64,000 nucleotides of DNA from Shewanella fidelis ATCC BAA-318 (GCF_000518605.1 NZ_JADX01000010.1:186001-250000); one strand, 5' to 3'; counted from the first letter of the stretch, positions 36,767 to 48,175 are shown. The notes: generated by a model not told the origin, from the sequence alone. Numbers and translations: made by a program.

Positions 36767-38274
36767 TACATTATCACCACATCAAATTTGTTTTGTGCAT
36801 ACATAGGTTCGCTTTGTAAGCGCACGCGCTTACCGATATACACTTCAAGCTCACCGAGTAGATGACTCTCGTCGCCTTTAAGGCTATTAAACACTGCAGG
36901 AGCACAATAAACTAAAAACTCATCGGCATCGTAACCACGGTTTAAGCGAATGATCTCTCTAAAGATCTCGTAGGATACCGTTTCTACCGTTTTCAAATTA
37001 CCGGTACCTTGGCAAGCTGGACATTCGCCACAAAGCACATGCTCTAAGCTTTCGCGAGTACGCTTACGCGTCATCTCAACCAAGCCAAGACCGGAGAAAC
37101 CACTGATATTCGTTTTAACGCGATCGTTAGCCAAGGCACTTTCTAAACTGGCAAGCACTCGCTTTTTATGATCAGTATTGAGCATATCAATAAAGTCGAT
37201 AATGATAATGCCGCCTAAATTACGCAGACGTAACTGGCGAGCGATCGCATGAGTCGCTTCCAAATTTGTATTGAAAATGGTTTCTTCGAGATTACGATGG
37301 CCAACAAAAGCGCCGGTATTGATATCGACTGTCGTCATCGCTTCGGTTTGATCTATGATCAAATAGCCGCCTGACTTCAGCTCAACTTTACGCCCCAATG
37401 CTCGCTGAACTTCATTTTCAACGTCATACAGATCAAAAATCGGGATCGGACCATTATAGTGATCAAGTTTATCGGCGATCTCTGGCATAAACTCTTGGGC
37501 AAACTGCTGCAACTCTTCATAGGTTTGCGCCGAATCCACTTGGATCTGATCCAACTCAGTGCCAACAAAATCACGCACAATACGCACTGGCAGAGCCAGA
37601 TCTTGATACAATAATTGCACGCCACGACGTTTACGGCGCTCACTCACCTTAGCCCAAACCCGTCTTAAAAAGCCTGCATCTTGCACCAGTTCATCTTCAC
37701 CTGCGCTTTCTGCTGCGGTACGAATAATAAAACCGCCATCATCATCGACAAAGGGTTGGGTAATTTTCTTCAGGCGGGCGCGCACCGCTTCAGATTCAAT
37801 ACGCTGCGAAACACCAACGTGACTCGAACCCGGCATAAACACAAGATAGCGTGAAGGTAAGGTAATATCTGTAGTTAAGCGTGCGCCTTTAGTGCCAAGT
37901 GGATCTTTAACCACTTGCACCATAATATCCTGCCCCTGCCTAACCAACTGAGCAATATCACGCACAACAAAATTGCCTTTTTCCACATCGGCGACACATT
38001 CAGTGTGTGGCACAATATCTGATGCATGCAAAAACGCAGCTTTATCAAGCCCGATATCAACAAAAGCAGCCTGCATACCTGGTAGTACACGACTCACTTT
38101 GCCTTTATAAATATTACCTACTAACCCGCGTTTCATGCGGCGCTCAATATGAACTTCTTGTAATACACCGTGCTCAACAAGTGCTACACGAGCTTCTGTA
38201 GGTGTTACATTGATTAAGAGTTCAGAGCCTATTTTTTTCTGCACTCTGCTTTGCGCGAATCGACTTCTACTCAC
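36766..38274 (-). CDS. rng: Ribonuclease G
   Basis: About 502 residues, a cytosolic endoribonuclease that matures the 5' end of 16S rRNA and degrades mRNAs. An S1 RNA-binding region (about 40-120), the RNase E/G catalytic domain with the two conserved metal-site Asp regions (TVDINTGAF, IIDFIDML) and the Zn-link CPAC (in CGECPACQGTG) are all present. The first certain block is SELLINVTPTEARVAL. Upstream of it only GTG starts exist; 38274 is preceded by a GGGGTGGG stretch and is preferred over the GTG at 38286. Its stop overlaps the yhdP start. Confidence 0.94.
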   Translation of the reverse strand: MSRSRFAQSRVQKKIGSELLINVTPTEARVALVEHGVLQEVHIERRMKRGLVGNIYKGKVSRVLPGMQAAFVDIGLDKAAFLHASDIVPHTECVADVEKGNFVVRDIAQLVRQGQDIMVQVVKDPLGTKGARLTTDITLPSRYLVFMPGSSHVGVSQRIESEAVRARLKKITQPFVDDDGGFIIRTAAESAGEDELVQDAGFLRRVWAKVSERRKRRGVQLLYQDLALPVRIVRDFVGTELDQIQVDSAQTYEELQQFAQEFMPEIADKLDHYNGPIPIFDLYDVENEVQRALGRKVELKSGGYLIIDQTEAMTTVDINTGAFVGHRNLEETIFNTNLEATHAIARQLRLRNLGGIIIIDFIDMLNTDHKKRVLASLESALANDRVKTNISGFSGLGLVEMTRKRTRESLEHVLCGECPACQGTGNLKTVETVSYEIFREIIRLNRGYDADEFLVYCAPAVFNSLKGDESHLLGELEVYIGKRVRLQSEPMYAQNKFDVVIM

Positions 38275-38440
38275 AACCCACCCCACTTAGGGAAATAGCT
38301 AATTTAAAAAGGATTTGGCGTAAATTGTGGTAAGACTAAAATAAAAGGCTAATACAGCGAGATCTTAACCTTTACTATTGTTTTGCAATAATTGTCTTTA
38401 TAGCGTGGCGATTATCGCCTTGTTTGACTACTTTTTATGG

Positions 38441-39037
38441 CTATAAAACTTGCATCTCACACAATAACGCACGGGTTTCTACCAAAGGTAACCCTACTAC
38501 CGCCGAATAACTACCGTCGATAGCTTCTACAAAGTTTCCACCCAAGCCTTGAATACCGTATGCTCCGGCTTTATCCATAGGCTCACCTGTGGCGATATAA
38601 GCTAAAATATCCGCCTCAGTTAGCTCACAAAACTGCACTTGGGTTATGACCAAGCGACTAATGGTTTTAGTGCCATCGGTAAGCGCAACCGCGGTCATCA
38701 CCTGATGACGCTTACCAGACAAGCTCGCCAATATTTCTGCGGCATTTGCTGCATCTGTCGGCTTACCTAAAATCGTTTCGCCTTGTACAACTATCGTGTC
38801 TGATCCGAGTACAATAGCCTGTTTATCATTGCCATACAGGGCTAAGCCCGCTAGCGCTTTTTCCTGCGCTAAACGCTGTACAAATTCCTCTGCTGATTCG
38901 CCTTGTTGATGAGATTCATCAATATCTGCCGCTAAAATATCAAACTCAAAAGGCGTATCTTTATCTGTTTTTAAAAAGCCTAGCTGGCTTAACAGCTCTT
39001 TACGACGAGGAGAGCCTGAAGCAAGGACTAATTTCAT
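38441..39037 (-). CDS. maf: Maf-family nucleoside triphosphate pyrophosphatase
   Basis: 198 residues from the ATG at 39037, with GAAGG 9 bases upstream; a TTG two codons earlier is possible. [20 protein letters not shown] and [12 protein letters not shown] are the family motifs. Maf proteins hydrolyse non-canonical or excess nucleotides (dTTP/UTP in YhdE) and limit septation when overproduced. It stands between mreD and rng, the order seen across Shewanella. Confidence 0.93.
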   Translation of the reverse strand: MKLVLASGSPRRKELLSQLGFLKTDKDTPFEFDILAADIDESHQQGESAEEFVQRLAQEKALAGLALYGNDKQAIVLGSDTIVVQGETILGKPTDAANAAEILASLSGKRHQVMTAVALTDGTKTISRLVITQVQFCELTEADILAYIATGEPMDKAGAYGIQGLGGNFVEAIDGSYSAVVGLPLVETRALLCEMQVL

Positions 39038-39119
39038 AATCAATTACCTTCTTTTATTCCACTTGTATTAAGCTCAGTACTAGTTGATAGCAAGCCAAAA
39101 ACAGCAACAACTGGATAGG

Positions 39120-39608
39120 TTATCGAACCTTATATAAACGTCTTACGCGGCGCAAAATCCAGAAGATCCATGGCCACATAATCAAACTAGATACCGCTGG
39201 GTAAAACAAACTGATATCGAATACGGCGCTGTCAGCGACAAACTGCACCCAAAATACCACTAAGTTATACAAAGCGACCTGCATAGCGACCACAAGCGCT
39301 TGCTGCCACATTGGGAAATTACGTAAACGTTGAAAATGCAGCACGACAACATACACCACAACCGACATTGCAAACGCACGAATACCTAAGGTTGCTCCGA
39401 GTAAAATATCGAGCATCACCCCAAGTAGCCAAGCCGTCAATATGTTGTACCTATGCGGCAGCGCCATCGCCCAATAGGTGATGACCAGCAACAACCAGTC
39501 AGGGCGCCAAGCTTCAACAAGATCCGGCAGTGGCATAATTTGAAATAACATCGCCACTAATAGGCTAAGCCACACTACCCAGCGGCCATTTGCCACATGT
39601 ATACTCAT
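39120..39608 (-). CDS. mreD: Rod shape-determining protein MreD
   Basis: 162 residues, five predicted transmembrane segments. It is the small integral partner of MreC in the elongasome. Its start overlaps the end of mreC by 4 bases (ATGA), so the two are co-translated. LPLPDLVEAWRPDWLLLVITYWAMALPHRYN-like content at residues 24-55 is characteristic of the family. Confidence 0.93.
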   Translation of the reverse strand: MSIHVANGRWVVWLSLLVAMLFQIMPLPDLVEAWRPDWLLLVITYWAMALPHRYNILTAWLLGVMLDILLGATLGIRAFAMSVVVYVVVLHFQRLRNFPMWQQALVVAMQVALYNLVVFWVQFVADSAVFDISLFYPAVSSLIMWPWIFWILRRVRRLYKVR

Positions 39609-40492
39609 TGCGCGTTCTCCTGACTCGCTTTTATCGCCTCTTCGACACCTGCTGGCGGTGTGAGTTCAGCGTCATCGGACTCGATGTCAGGCCATAGTAA
39701 TAATAAATAACGAATTCTATCTAATGCCGCTAATGGCTGAGCAATAACCGTTGCATAGCTTTTGCCATCTTCTTTTTCAACACTCATAACCCGAGCAACA
39801 GGGTAACCTTCTGGGAAACGTTTGCCCAAACCTGATGACACCAATAAGTCACCTACTCTGACATCAGTGCTTTTAGCAACATGTCTTAACTCAAGCTCAT
39901 CAAGTACCCCAGTACCAACTGCAAGTAAGCGCACATCGTTACGGGTAATTCGCACCGGAATGCCATGAGTTGCATCAGAAATCAATAACACTCGGCTGGT
40001 AAGCTCACTGACCTGCACGACTTGGCCAACAACACCTTGGGCATCGACAACCGGCTGACCAACAAACACCCCATTGCGTGAACCGTGGTTAAGCACCACA
40101 TATTGACGGAACGGATCACTTGCCACTTCCATCACTTCAGCAACAACTTTTTTGGCATCCATGTGCACCGGCGAACCGAGCAAACCGCGCAAGCGATCGT
40201 TTTCTTGGCGCAGATGCTCGAAACGCTGTAAGCGTTCGCTCATTAGCAGTTGATGACGAAGTAGTTCTTTATTTTGCTTAGCCAGCATATTGCGTGTAGC
40301 TAAACTTTCAGCAGAAAGATCCAACAGCGCGCCGGGGATATTGGCCACGTATTGCAACGGGCTTAATAGCGACGAAAGAGAGTTACGTACAGGCTCTAGC
40401 CTGTCATTAGCGACAAGCAAAATCACTGACATAATAATAGCCAGTGTGAGTCTAAATTGGTTGGATATTCCGCGAGCAAAAATAGGCTTCAT
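39605..40492 (-). CDS. mreC: Rod shape-determining protein MreC
   Basis: 295 residues: one N-terminal membrane segment (about 12-29), a coiled coil (about 60-105) and two beta domains that link MreB-driven cell-wall synthesis to PBP2 in the periplasm. The conserved VAEVMEVASDPFRQYVVLNHGSRNGVFVGQPVV block is present. No Shine-Dalgarno is visible before the ATG at 40492: an inverted repeat (40501-40520) occupies that place, 8 bases upstream. Confidence 0.94.
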   Translation of the reverse strand: MKPIFARGISNQFRLTLAIIMSVILLVANDRLEPVRNSLSSLLSPLQYVANIPGALLDLSAESLATRNMLAKQNKELLRHQLLMSERLQRFEHLRQENDRLRGLLGSPVHMDAKKVVAEVMEVASDPFRQYVVLNHGSRNGVFVGQPVVDAQGVVGQVVQVSELTSRVLLISDATHGIPVRITRNDVRLLAVGTGVLDELELRHVAKSTDVRVGDLLVSSGLGKRFPEGYPVARVMSVEKEDGKSYATVIAQPLAALDRIRYLLLLWPDIESDDAELTPPAGVEEAIKASQENAQ

Positions 40493-40500
40493 AACAAACT

Positions 40501-40526
40501 AGGGCGGTTGAAACCGCCCTTTTTAA
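40501..40526. repeat. GC-rich hairpin between mreB and mreC
   Basis: AGGGCGGTT (40501-40509) pairs with AACCGCCCT (40512-40520) around two bases. On the minus strand no T-run follows, so it is unlikely to stop mreB transcripts fully; on plus Ts follow, but no gene arrives from that side. It may set the mreB to mreC ratio. Confidence 0.75.
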
Positions 40527-40532
40527 CCGTGA

Positions 40533-41621
<1,089 letters not shown>

Positions 41622-41754
41622 TCAGGTAACTTTATCATGCTTCTTAAAATCCACAAGACCAGAGAGGTTAACAATTGCTAATGAAACGCTGTTTTTTTCG
41701 TTCTAACAGCTAAAGAGCGAGTCAATTACTTGTCTCGCCCCAAAATACTGACAT

Positions 41755-44700
41755 TTAGTTAACTTCTCGCCAGTAAATTATTCGATCATGACCACGATAA
41801 GTTCCGAAGTAAGCTGTTGCTCGAGGATCTTGTAAGCCCGCAGCAGAATCATAAGCCCAGTACCACTGCAGCCATTTATCCACATGTTGCTGTAAGCCCA
41901 CTTCGCCATCGGCATTAGGTGCAGGGAAATAGATAAAGCTATTACCCAAACCGATAGTACCTGATTTGCCTGTGCCGCCCATTTGGGTATAACCCTCTAC
42001 AGCTTCTAGTCCCGCATCGGGTTTGAGGTTCAATCCAATATCAGCCGACTCTGCCGCACTTGTGGTATCAAACACCGAACAGCTATCTGCAGTGTTTAAT
42101 GCCCAAGTTGCGTTATCATCGACGTACTGAGTGTTCACTTCGAGACGTAACTCTTCTGATGACGGGCCATAGGCGTTCTGTAGTAGCATGCGGCCATAAC
42201 GCATAGCAAAAGCATCGTCTTTAGCAACATCTTTAAAGGTGAATCCTTTGCAACCCGCAGTAAGCGCTGCGGCATCTTGATGGCAAATACCATCACTATC
42301 CGTGACATCTGCTTTGTTGAGCACTAAATCAAAACTTGCATTAAATGGCACTGCTAAGGACTCTGTACGCGGGTAACTAAGTTGTGTACCACTCAAATAC
42401 GCCCGCTGAATGGTGTTAGCTTGATCTGTAGGATAATAATCGACTTGCTCTGAAAGCGGAGACACATCTTGTACCGCTAGCGCAGCACCATCCACCGAGG
42501 TTGCACCTGAGGTGTCGCTATAACTGCGATCCGTCCACTGATTACCGTGATAACGCCACCAATCACCTATTTGATAATTATTAGTTTCGGCACCACTTTT
42601 ACTCATACCTTTTACCGCTATTGTCGGCTCCATTCCTGACTGGAAGCCAAAAGGTTGATCCATATAAGTAAGGCTATTGCACTGTGCCTGTAGCTTAGGT
42701 GTATTAGCTTCTATACTCAAAAAGTATGGTGTAAAACGACCAAAGATATCACTGCTCGCATTCGCTTCCGCAATCGTTGTGCCTAGATAATTAACGTCAC
42801 CATCAAGAGCAAAACTAATTGCACCAACCTCTGAATAAGTCTGATCACCCATGTTAAATGGAGCGCTGTTAGCTTTAGTGAAACTAAGCTTGCTTTGCCC
42901 AATGCCACCTAAGCCACCGTCTTCAGGATCACCGTTACTGATTAGCGGAGCCTGCAGCACAGCTTTAATGTTCAAGTCAGAAAATCTGAAATTACCAAGC
43001 GCTAGGCGATCTTTAAATGGCGTTGCATCGTCAACACCACAAACCGCTTTTACACTCATAGCAAAATCGTCTCCCGCCTTGGCAAACTTAGCACAACTCG
43101 CGCCGCTACAGCCATTAGCAGTCGATGGATTGAAGAAGTGAAAACCGTCAGGCTTAGCCACAAATTGTTCACTATGACTAAGAACTAAAGTTTCACTAGT
43201 TGAGCCATCCGGAGAGCTGATCTCTTCGGTAAGCGTGGCTTCCAGCTCTACTCGACCAGCCTCTGGGTAATTTACATTCAGCAAAGCTTTACCATTCGCA
43301 TCAAAACGAACTTGCAACTGCTCAGTTGCTCCACCACTGATCTCTACACTTGCCTGTGGTGCATTCAGGCTATTAACCGTTAGCTTTTCAGCATTGGTTA
43401 TGCCACTGGCATTAGGCGTTATGTAGTTAAATGCCATAGCAAGTGGTTTAGTTTGATTAGCAAATAACGGCACACACTGTTGACTATTTTGATCCTTTTT
43501 CACAGCAAACAGCTCAAAGTTAGTCGAGTTTTTACAGGAGGTTGAATCATCAATGTCAAAGTAGATGCCACTATCTTCAAAATTGAGCTGACATTGACTA
43601 TTGGCCACTAAACTACCATCAATATAACAGCGGTATTCACCACTAGGCGTAGTATTACCCAAGCCCAATGTGACTAAACCTCCTTGCGGATGCCATACAT
43701 CAAGACTGGTGCTACCGTTAAAAGTCGCACTGGTATAATTGCTGCCGTTTTTAGTTAGGGTGATAAATGCCGGATCTGGCAATAAAGCGCTACAGTTATC
43801 ATTTGCGCAGGCTTGCACTGTCACCGGTTTTGCAGCGCAGCTTAGTGCTCCCGAGTCAAAACTGATGCGATAGTGATTAACCGGAGGTGGCTCTGATGCA
43901 TATTCAAAAGCAAAATAACCGATACTTTCAGCTAAATGAGTTCGCTCGTTATCGAGTGCAGTGTCTTCATCTACAACAAAACTGACCGTGTTATTGAAGC
44001 TGTCTTTTAGGCACCTACGTACCCAACCACCATCACCGCCTTTACGTTGGTTTTTGGTCGCAATAGTAATTGGTTGTGAGTCATATGTTTGAGCATAGTT
44101 ATTGGAAAATGAACACTGCTGATTTAGAGTGCGAGTGCTATTACCTGCACCATGATTTAGTGCTGTAGAAAATTCATAAAGAACACTATCACCACCATTA
44201 TTTAAAGTACCTCTACCTATACCTGCAACATAGGCTAAGCTCTCTTCATGAAGAATCGTGCCACTAATCTCCGAACCTTCGATTGCAATATCAAAATCAT
44301 CACCATCTGAATCAACATTGTTAATCACAGTTGTAAAAAAACGACGATTTTTATTGGTTAGTGATTGACCTATCATTGCAGGCTTACTGCCAAACTCATG
44401 TTCAAAGTCTACAGTTTCATAGCCACGCCCCGCACTAGGTAAACGTTTACCTTGATACCAAGCGGTAGAGACTGCTCCCGCCTGCAATGCAGATCCCTTT
44501 TTCAAAAAACGATAACCTGGTTCCATGACAAAATAATCAACACGGGTCATCTTTTTGTTCAATACCGAGTTACCATTCGCATTTACCTGCTTAATTTTGG
44601 CTGTGCTCTTAGTTAAATTATCAACTCGAAGAGTTGATGGTTTGTCATTATTTGGACTACTACCATCAATCGTTGGCATAACAACAATAACAGGAGGCTC

Positions 44701-46191
44701 GGCATAGCTATTATTAAAGCTGATATTTGCGATTCCATCATTACTGAGTTCCGCCCGACCAAATTCAAATTGTGGTGAAGGACAAGTGAGTAACTGTTGG
44801 GGAGGAACTATGGAAAAACTATTTGTATTAGGTGTTTTCCAGTACAACTTAAAAGCTTCATAACCAAATGCTTCATGAAATCTAAGCTCTATTCGGTGAG
44901 CACCTTCTTCGAGCGATACAGTCCCTTGATAACGGGTGCAATTACAAGTTGCGTGAGTCCCATAAAAACCAGTGATAACTTCACCATCAATCAACAACTC
45001 AATTGCATCATCGCCGTCAATAGCAAAGGTATACTCACCTGTTACAGGAGCTTCTATATATCCTTCAAAAATACCTAAGTATAAATCTTGATCCCTAGCT
45101 AGGTTCGAGTGAGGATTAATGCCATTGCCCTTCTGGTTTAAATTATCTTCAATTGACTCTCCAATCTGATAGATGGTCTTTTTGAAATCATCAACAAGCG
45201 TCATAAATTCGCTGTCGTTTGCAGGGCTATAATTATCGCTATACCAGTCCCTGGTGTCGTAAGTTCTGTAGGTTAATCCTTGGACATTATCTTGCCCAGC
45301 TGGACACTGTGCTGGGACAGCAGGATTAGGCTCAGGTCCTAATTCACAGTTAGGAGTTACATTTAAATTACCTGCGGTATTTTTAAATATAACGCGACTA
45401 TTACCATCTAACTCAACTTTGTTCTTAGCAGATACGGCTCCTTCAACTGAAGAAGAACCGTCTAGTTCAATATCCTTTTCTGAAAAAACAAAACCTCTTA
45501 AATACGTTGCACCATTTAGAGTAAAGTCACCATAGTGGTACATTAACAACTGCTCCGCGGATTGCGATAAGCTTCTATTTTTGTGTTCGTATGCTTTCTT
45601 TACAAATAGGCTTACAGTACCCGCCCCTAAAGGTGGATAAATAACATTAACACCGTTATTTATCTCAAGCTCTTCTATCCAATATTGTCCTGGAGCAAAC
45701 TCTAAATTACCGCTTGTTGCCTTCAAGTGCTTTATTTTATAAACACCATTATTAGTAACGAAACGAATTTTACGGGAGCTGCCCCCATTTAAGTGAATGT
45801 GCCCATACTCGTCACTAACAAGGTCTATTTCTCTATTGTTATAATCAGTACTAATATCATTATTACTATGTGATTTACATTGCTCAAATCCTATTCTGTC
45901 AGCTGGTGTATCAGCTGCACGACCAGAAGCAACGCATTCAATTCTGGGATAAGGAGATTGTGGCCAACATGATCTCCCTTGCTCATCTTCCACAGATTTA
46001 GCAGGCAACTTTCCATCCACAGGGGCATTTTCAAGGTGGGCACCGTGGTCAAATTCTATCTTGCCATTTTTATTATGAACATTTATCCCTTCCTGGAAAA
46101 CGTTACTCCAATTAGACGCGAGCACTGGCTGAACTAATAGATTAATAAATAACACACTAAGCGCTATTTTTACTCCACGGTATTTAATCAC
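41755..46191 (-). CDS. mshQ: Giant MSHA biogenesis protein MshQ
   Basis: 1478 residues with a signal peptide (about 1-25). Domains in order: a beta-rich region with repeated short strands (about 110-285); a PA14-like carbohydrate-binding domain (about 320-470); a beta region with a PPVIVVMPTIDGS block (about 480-650); further beta domains; and a C-terminal DUF6701 region (about 1000-1478). It ends the MSHA structural gene set, overlapping mshP by 8 bases. Its large, exported, lectin-like composition suggests an adhesin or tip component of the pilus. The N-terminal half is more AT-rich than the C-terminal half. Confidence 0.88.
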   Translation of the reverse strand: MIKYRGVKIALSVLFINLLVQPVLASNWSNVFQEGINVHNKNGKIEFDHGAHLENAPVDGKLPAKSVEDEQGRSCWPQSPYPRIECVASGRAADTPADRIGFEQCKSHSNNDISTDYNNREIDLVSDEYGHIHLNGGSSRKIRFVTNNGVYKIKHLKATSGNLEFAPGQYWIEELEINNGVNVIYPPLGAGTVSLFVKKAYEHKNRSLSQSAEQLLMYHYGDFTLNGATYLRGFVFSEKDIELDGSSSVEGAVSAKNKVELDGNSRVIFKNTAGNLNVTPNCELGPEPNPAVPAQCPAGQDNVQGLTYRTYDTRDWYSDNYSPANDSEFMTLVDDFKKTIYQIGESIEDNLNQKGNGINPHSNLARDQDLYLGIFEGYIEAPVTGEYTFAIDGDDAIELLIDGEVITGFYGTHATCNCTRYQGTVSLEEGAHRIELRFHEAFGYEAFKLYWKTPNTNSFSIVPPQQLLTCPSPQFEFGRAELSNDGIANISFNNSYAEPPVIVVMPTIDGSSPNNDKPSTLRVDNLTKSTAKIKQVNANGNSVLNKKMTRVDYFVMEPGYRFLKKGSALQAGAVSTAWYQGKRLPSAGRGYETVDFEHEFGSKPAMIGQSLTNKNRRFFTTVINNVDSDGDDFDIAIEGSEISGTILHEESLAYVAGIGRGTLNNGGDSVLYEFSTALNHGAGNSTRTLNQQCSFSNNYAQTYDSQPITIATKNQRKGGDGGWVRRCLKDSFNNTVSFVVDEDTALDNERTHLAESIGYFAFEYASEPPPVNHYRISFDSGALSCAAKPVTVQACANDNCSALLPDPAFITLTKNGSNYTSATFNGSTSLDVWHPQGGLVTLGLGNTTPSGEYRCYIDGSLVANSQCQLNFEDSGIYFDIDDSTSCKNSTNFELFAVKKDQNSQQCVPLFANQTKPLAMAFNYITPNASGITNAEKLTVNSLNAPQASVEISGGATEQLQVRFDANGKALLNVNYPEAGRVELEATLTEEISSPDGSTSETLVLSHSEQFVAKPDGFHFFNPSTANGCSGASCAKFAKAGDDFAMSVKAVCGVDDATPFKDRLALGNFRFSDLNIKAVLQAPLISNGDPEDGGLGGIGQSKLSFTKANSAPFNMGDQTYSEVGAISFALDGDVNYLGTTIAEANASSDIFGRFTPYFLSIEANTPKLQAQCNSLTYMDQPFGFQSGMEPTIAVKGMSKSGAETNNYQIGDWWRYHGNQWTDRSYSDTSGATSVDGAALAVQDVSPLSEQVDYYPTDQANTIQRAYLSGTQLSYPRTESLAVPFNASFDLVLNKADVTDSDGICHQDAAALTAGCKGFTFKDVAKDDAFAMRYGRMLLQNAYGPSSEELRLEVNTQYVDDNATWALNTADSCSVFDTTSAAESADIGLNLKPDAGLEAVEGYTQMGGTGKSGTIGLGNSFIYFPAPNADGEVGLQQHVDKWLQWYWAYDSAAGLQDPRATAYFGTYRGHDRIIYWREVN

Positions 46192-46711
46192 GAGCTTCTA
46201 CCTCCACCTGTCGGCTTACTCGAACACAGCTAGATTCACTGCCTACACCTGAATCACATTCACCAGTACTGCAGGTTGCAGTGCTGGTGATTAGATATTG
46301 AGTCATGTTATTGAGTGGATAGTTTGTGGTCGTTGCCGAACAAGTCATGACCACCTGACAACCATGAAAGCCCACAAGTCCTGTTTCGCTACCTATATTC
46401 CACGTTGTCTGAGCAGCACAGTTGCCGCTAGTACCATTAACAGGAAATAAAGCGGCTAAGCTTCTATCTGCGCCGCTATTGGCGGCAGCGAGGGCACGAG
46501 TCCCCCATACTTCAACACTGATCTGTTGATCCGCGTCATTCAGTACATTAATTAACGCTGCAGCAAGCAAGAACATCACAGTGATGATAAAAACACCAAT
46601 CACAAGTGCGCTACCATTTTGCTTAGAGATGCGTGATAGCTGACTCAAGTTAATGGCGGCTTTAGCGGGCAAGCTAACGCTTTGGTTGTGTAATTGCGGT
46701 TTATGGGACAT
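46184..46711 (-). CDS. mshP: MSHA biogenesis protein MshP
   Basis: 175 residues. A positively charged leader is followed by a hydrophobic segment (NGSALVIGVFIITVMFLLAAALINVL, about 31-60) as in PilX-type minor pilins, without a strict type IV prepilin F at +1. The rest contains six Cys. It overlaps mshO by 11 bases and mshQ by 8, so it is in one operon. It is expected to sit in the pilus tip complex. Confidence 0.88.
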   Translation of the reverse strand: MSHKPQLHNQSVSLPAKAAINLSQLSRISKQNGSALVIGVFIITVMFLLAAALINVLNDADQQISVEVWGTRALAAANSGADRSLAALFPVNGTSGNCAAQTTWNIGSETGLVGFHGCQVVMTCSATTTNYPLNNMTQYLITSTATCSTGECDSGVGSESSCVRVSRQVEVEARD

Positions 46712-47612
46712 TTATCACCTGCACTTGATGATGATATTGAAAACTCTGGCCTTGAACGTCAAATAGCGGATTCAAATGTACCATGGCATTATTTTGTAAT
46801 GTGCCGGGCGTGTAAGTTATCGGGCTGTTTAAGCCTATGGTATTAACGATATCCTCAGCCATTAACACACCATTGCCCATATTATCCGGAGAGGGCTGAT
46901 TGCTTGGATTGTTAAAACTATAGCCGCTATAGCGATTGAGCAAACTCGCCTCAGCGGTGATTGCCTCAAAACAATAACTCACCGCCTCTTGTACGGCGAA
47001 ATAGCGTTGCCGTGGTGACGCCGTCTCAAACCTGATCGGCCGAGCAAAATCAACCGTCAAATCGTTGGTGGTATTCGTCCCTATCCCATCAATAGCAAAT
47101 AACTTACCTTCAGTATTGTTTGTTGCCACATATACATCACTTGGCAATAGCGGGTAAACCAGTAAAGATTGCCCCGCCGCTAACGGCGCCGTTCCCGTTG
47201 AAGGCATCACAGTCGCTGTATCAGCTTTTGCCGCTGGCGCCAATGGGATATCGATATAACTAGCGCTGGCGACAATAGGCATCATCTCAATACATTGCCA
47301 TGCGCTACCGTTAGATCGGATCCCATTAGCAACTCGAATACTATTAGGTACGGCATTGCGCAAATCTCGGGTCATGCGTTGAATGGCAAACCGACTTTGG
47401 CCCATGACCTTATCAACCGAAGTAGCATCGACAAATATCCGCGTACCAAAAATCAAAAAACTACTCACGCCAAGCACTAGCACACCTAAAATGATCACTA
47501 CGGTAACCATTTCAACCAAAGTAAAACCTGTGTTCTTTCGCTGATAATGGCGATGAAGCAATTTAGCAGATCGTCTGCGAGCTTGAGAAGTTAACGATAT
47601 CAATGCTGCCAT
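46701..47612 (-). CDS. mshO: MSHA minor pilin MshO
   Basis: 303 residues. The prepilin motif NTGFTLVEMVTVVIILGVLVLGVSSFL starts at about residue 27, after an unusually long leader, so processing would occur at G^F. PilW-like body. It overlaps mshD by 1 base (TAATG) and mshP by 11 bases. Minor pilins of this kind prime pilus assembly. Confidence 0.9.
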   Translation of the reverse strand: MAALISLTSQARRRSAKLLHRHYQRKNTGFTLVEMVTVVIILGVLVLGVSSFLIFGTRIFVDATSVDKVMGQSRFAIQRMTRDLRNAVPNSIRVANGIRSNGSAWQCIEMMPIVASASYIDIPLAPAAKADTATVMPSTGTAPLAAGQSLLVYPLLPSDVYVATNNTEGKLFAIDGIGTNTTNDLTVDFARPIRFETASPRQRYFAVQEAVSYCFEAITAEASLLNRYSGYSFNNPSNQPSPDNMGNGVLMAEDIVNTIGLNSPITYTPGTLQNNAMVHLNPLFDVQGQSFQYHHQVQVINVP

Positions 47613-48175
47613 TAATAGTTACTCCTGATCGCGTTAAACGTCATCACTTCGCCACTAGGCGTGGTCACATCTATAGTCACTAATTTGGTGTTTAAACTTG
47701 GTAAGTTATCGTATTGCACCGAAACGGCTAATGCATAATTTTTATAACGGTCAGCATAAGTTTCAGTGCTATTTAACATTAAACTGTTAATGTTAAGCCC
47801 CGCGTAGTCATCAACATCATTAAAATCATTGCGTGTTTCACCAGCATCAGGGCCTAAGTCAGCTGCAGCCGTACAAGCAAGACCCGCTGGCAAACCCAGT
47901 GCTGGCTTAGCGGTTGCACCACATGCAGGTACGCCCCCGTTAGCGTTGGTGTTTTGATCATAACGTTTGCCCCAGATCTCGTTCAAAATAGAATGAGCAA
48001 GCTCTGCCGAGCGCACTCTGTGCAAGGTATCTGCTGAGCGTTCAGCCTGTGGGTACAGCATGGTGCTGAGCAACACAAAAGCTATACTGATCACCACGAT
48101 GCCAACAACCAACTCAACCAATGTAAAAGCCTGTTGTAGCTTGATTTTACTGATAGAATCTAAGCTAACCTTCAT
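47612..48175 (-). CDS. mshD: MSHA minor pilin MshD
   Basis: 187 residues. Prepilin leader then QAFTLVELVVGIVVISIAFVLL (about 15-35), with Ala in place of Gly before the Phe at the cleavage site (A^F), which is noteworthy because Gly is standard. PilV-like body. It overlaps mshC by 11 bases and mshO by 1. Confidence 0.88.
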   Translation of the reverse strand: MKVSLDSISKIKLQQAFTLVELVVGIVVISIAFVLLSTMLYPQAERSADTLHRVRSAELAHSILNEIWGKRYDQNTNANGGVPACGATAKPALGLPAGLACTAAADLGPDAGETRNDFNDVDDYAGLNINSLMLNSTETYADRYKNYALAVSVQYDNLPSLNTKLVTIDVTTPSGEVMTFNAIRSNY

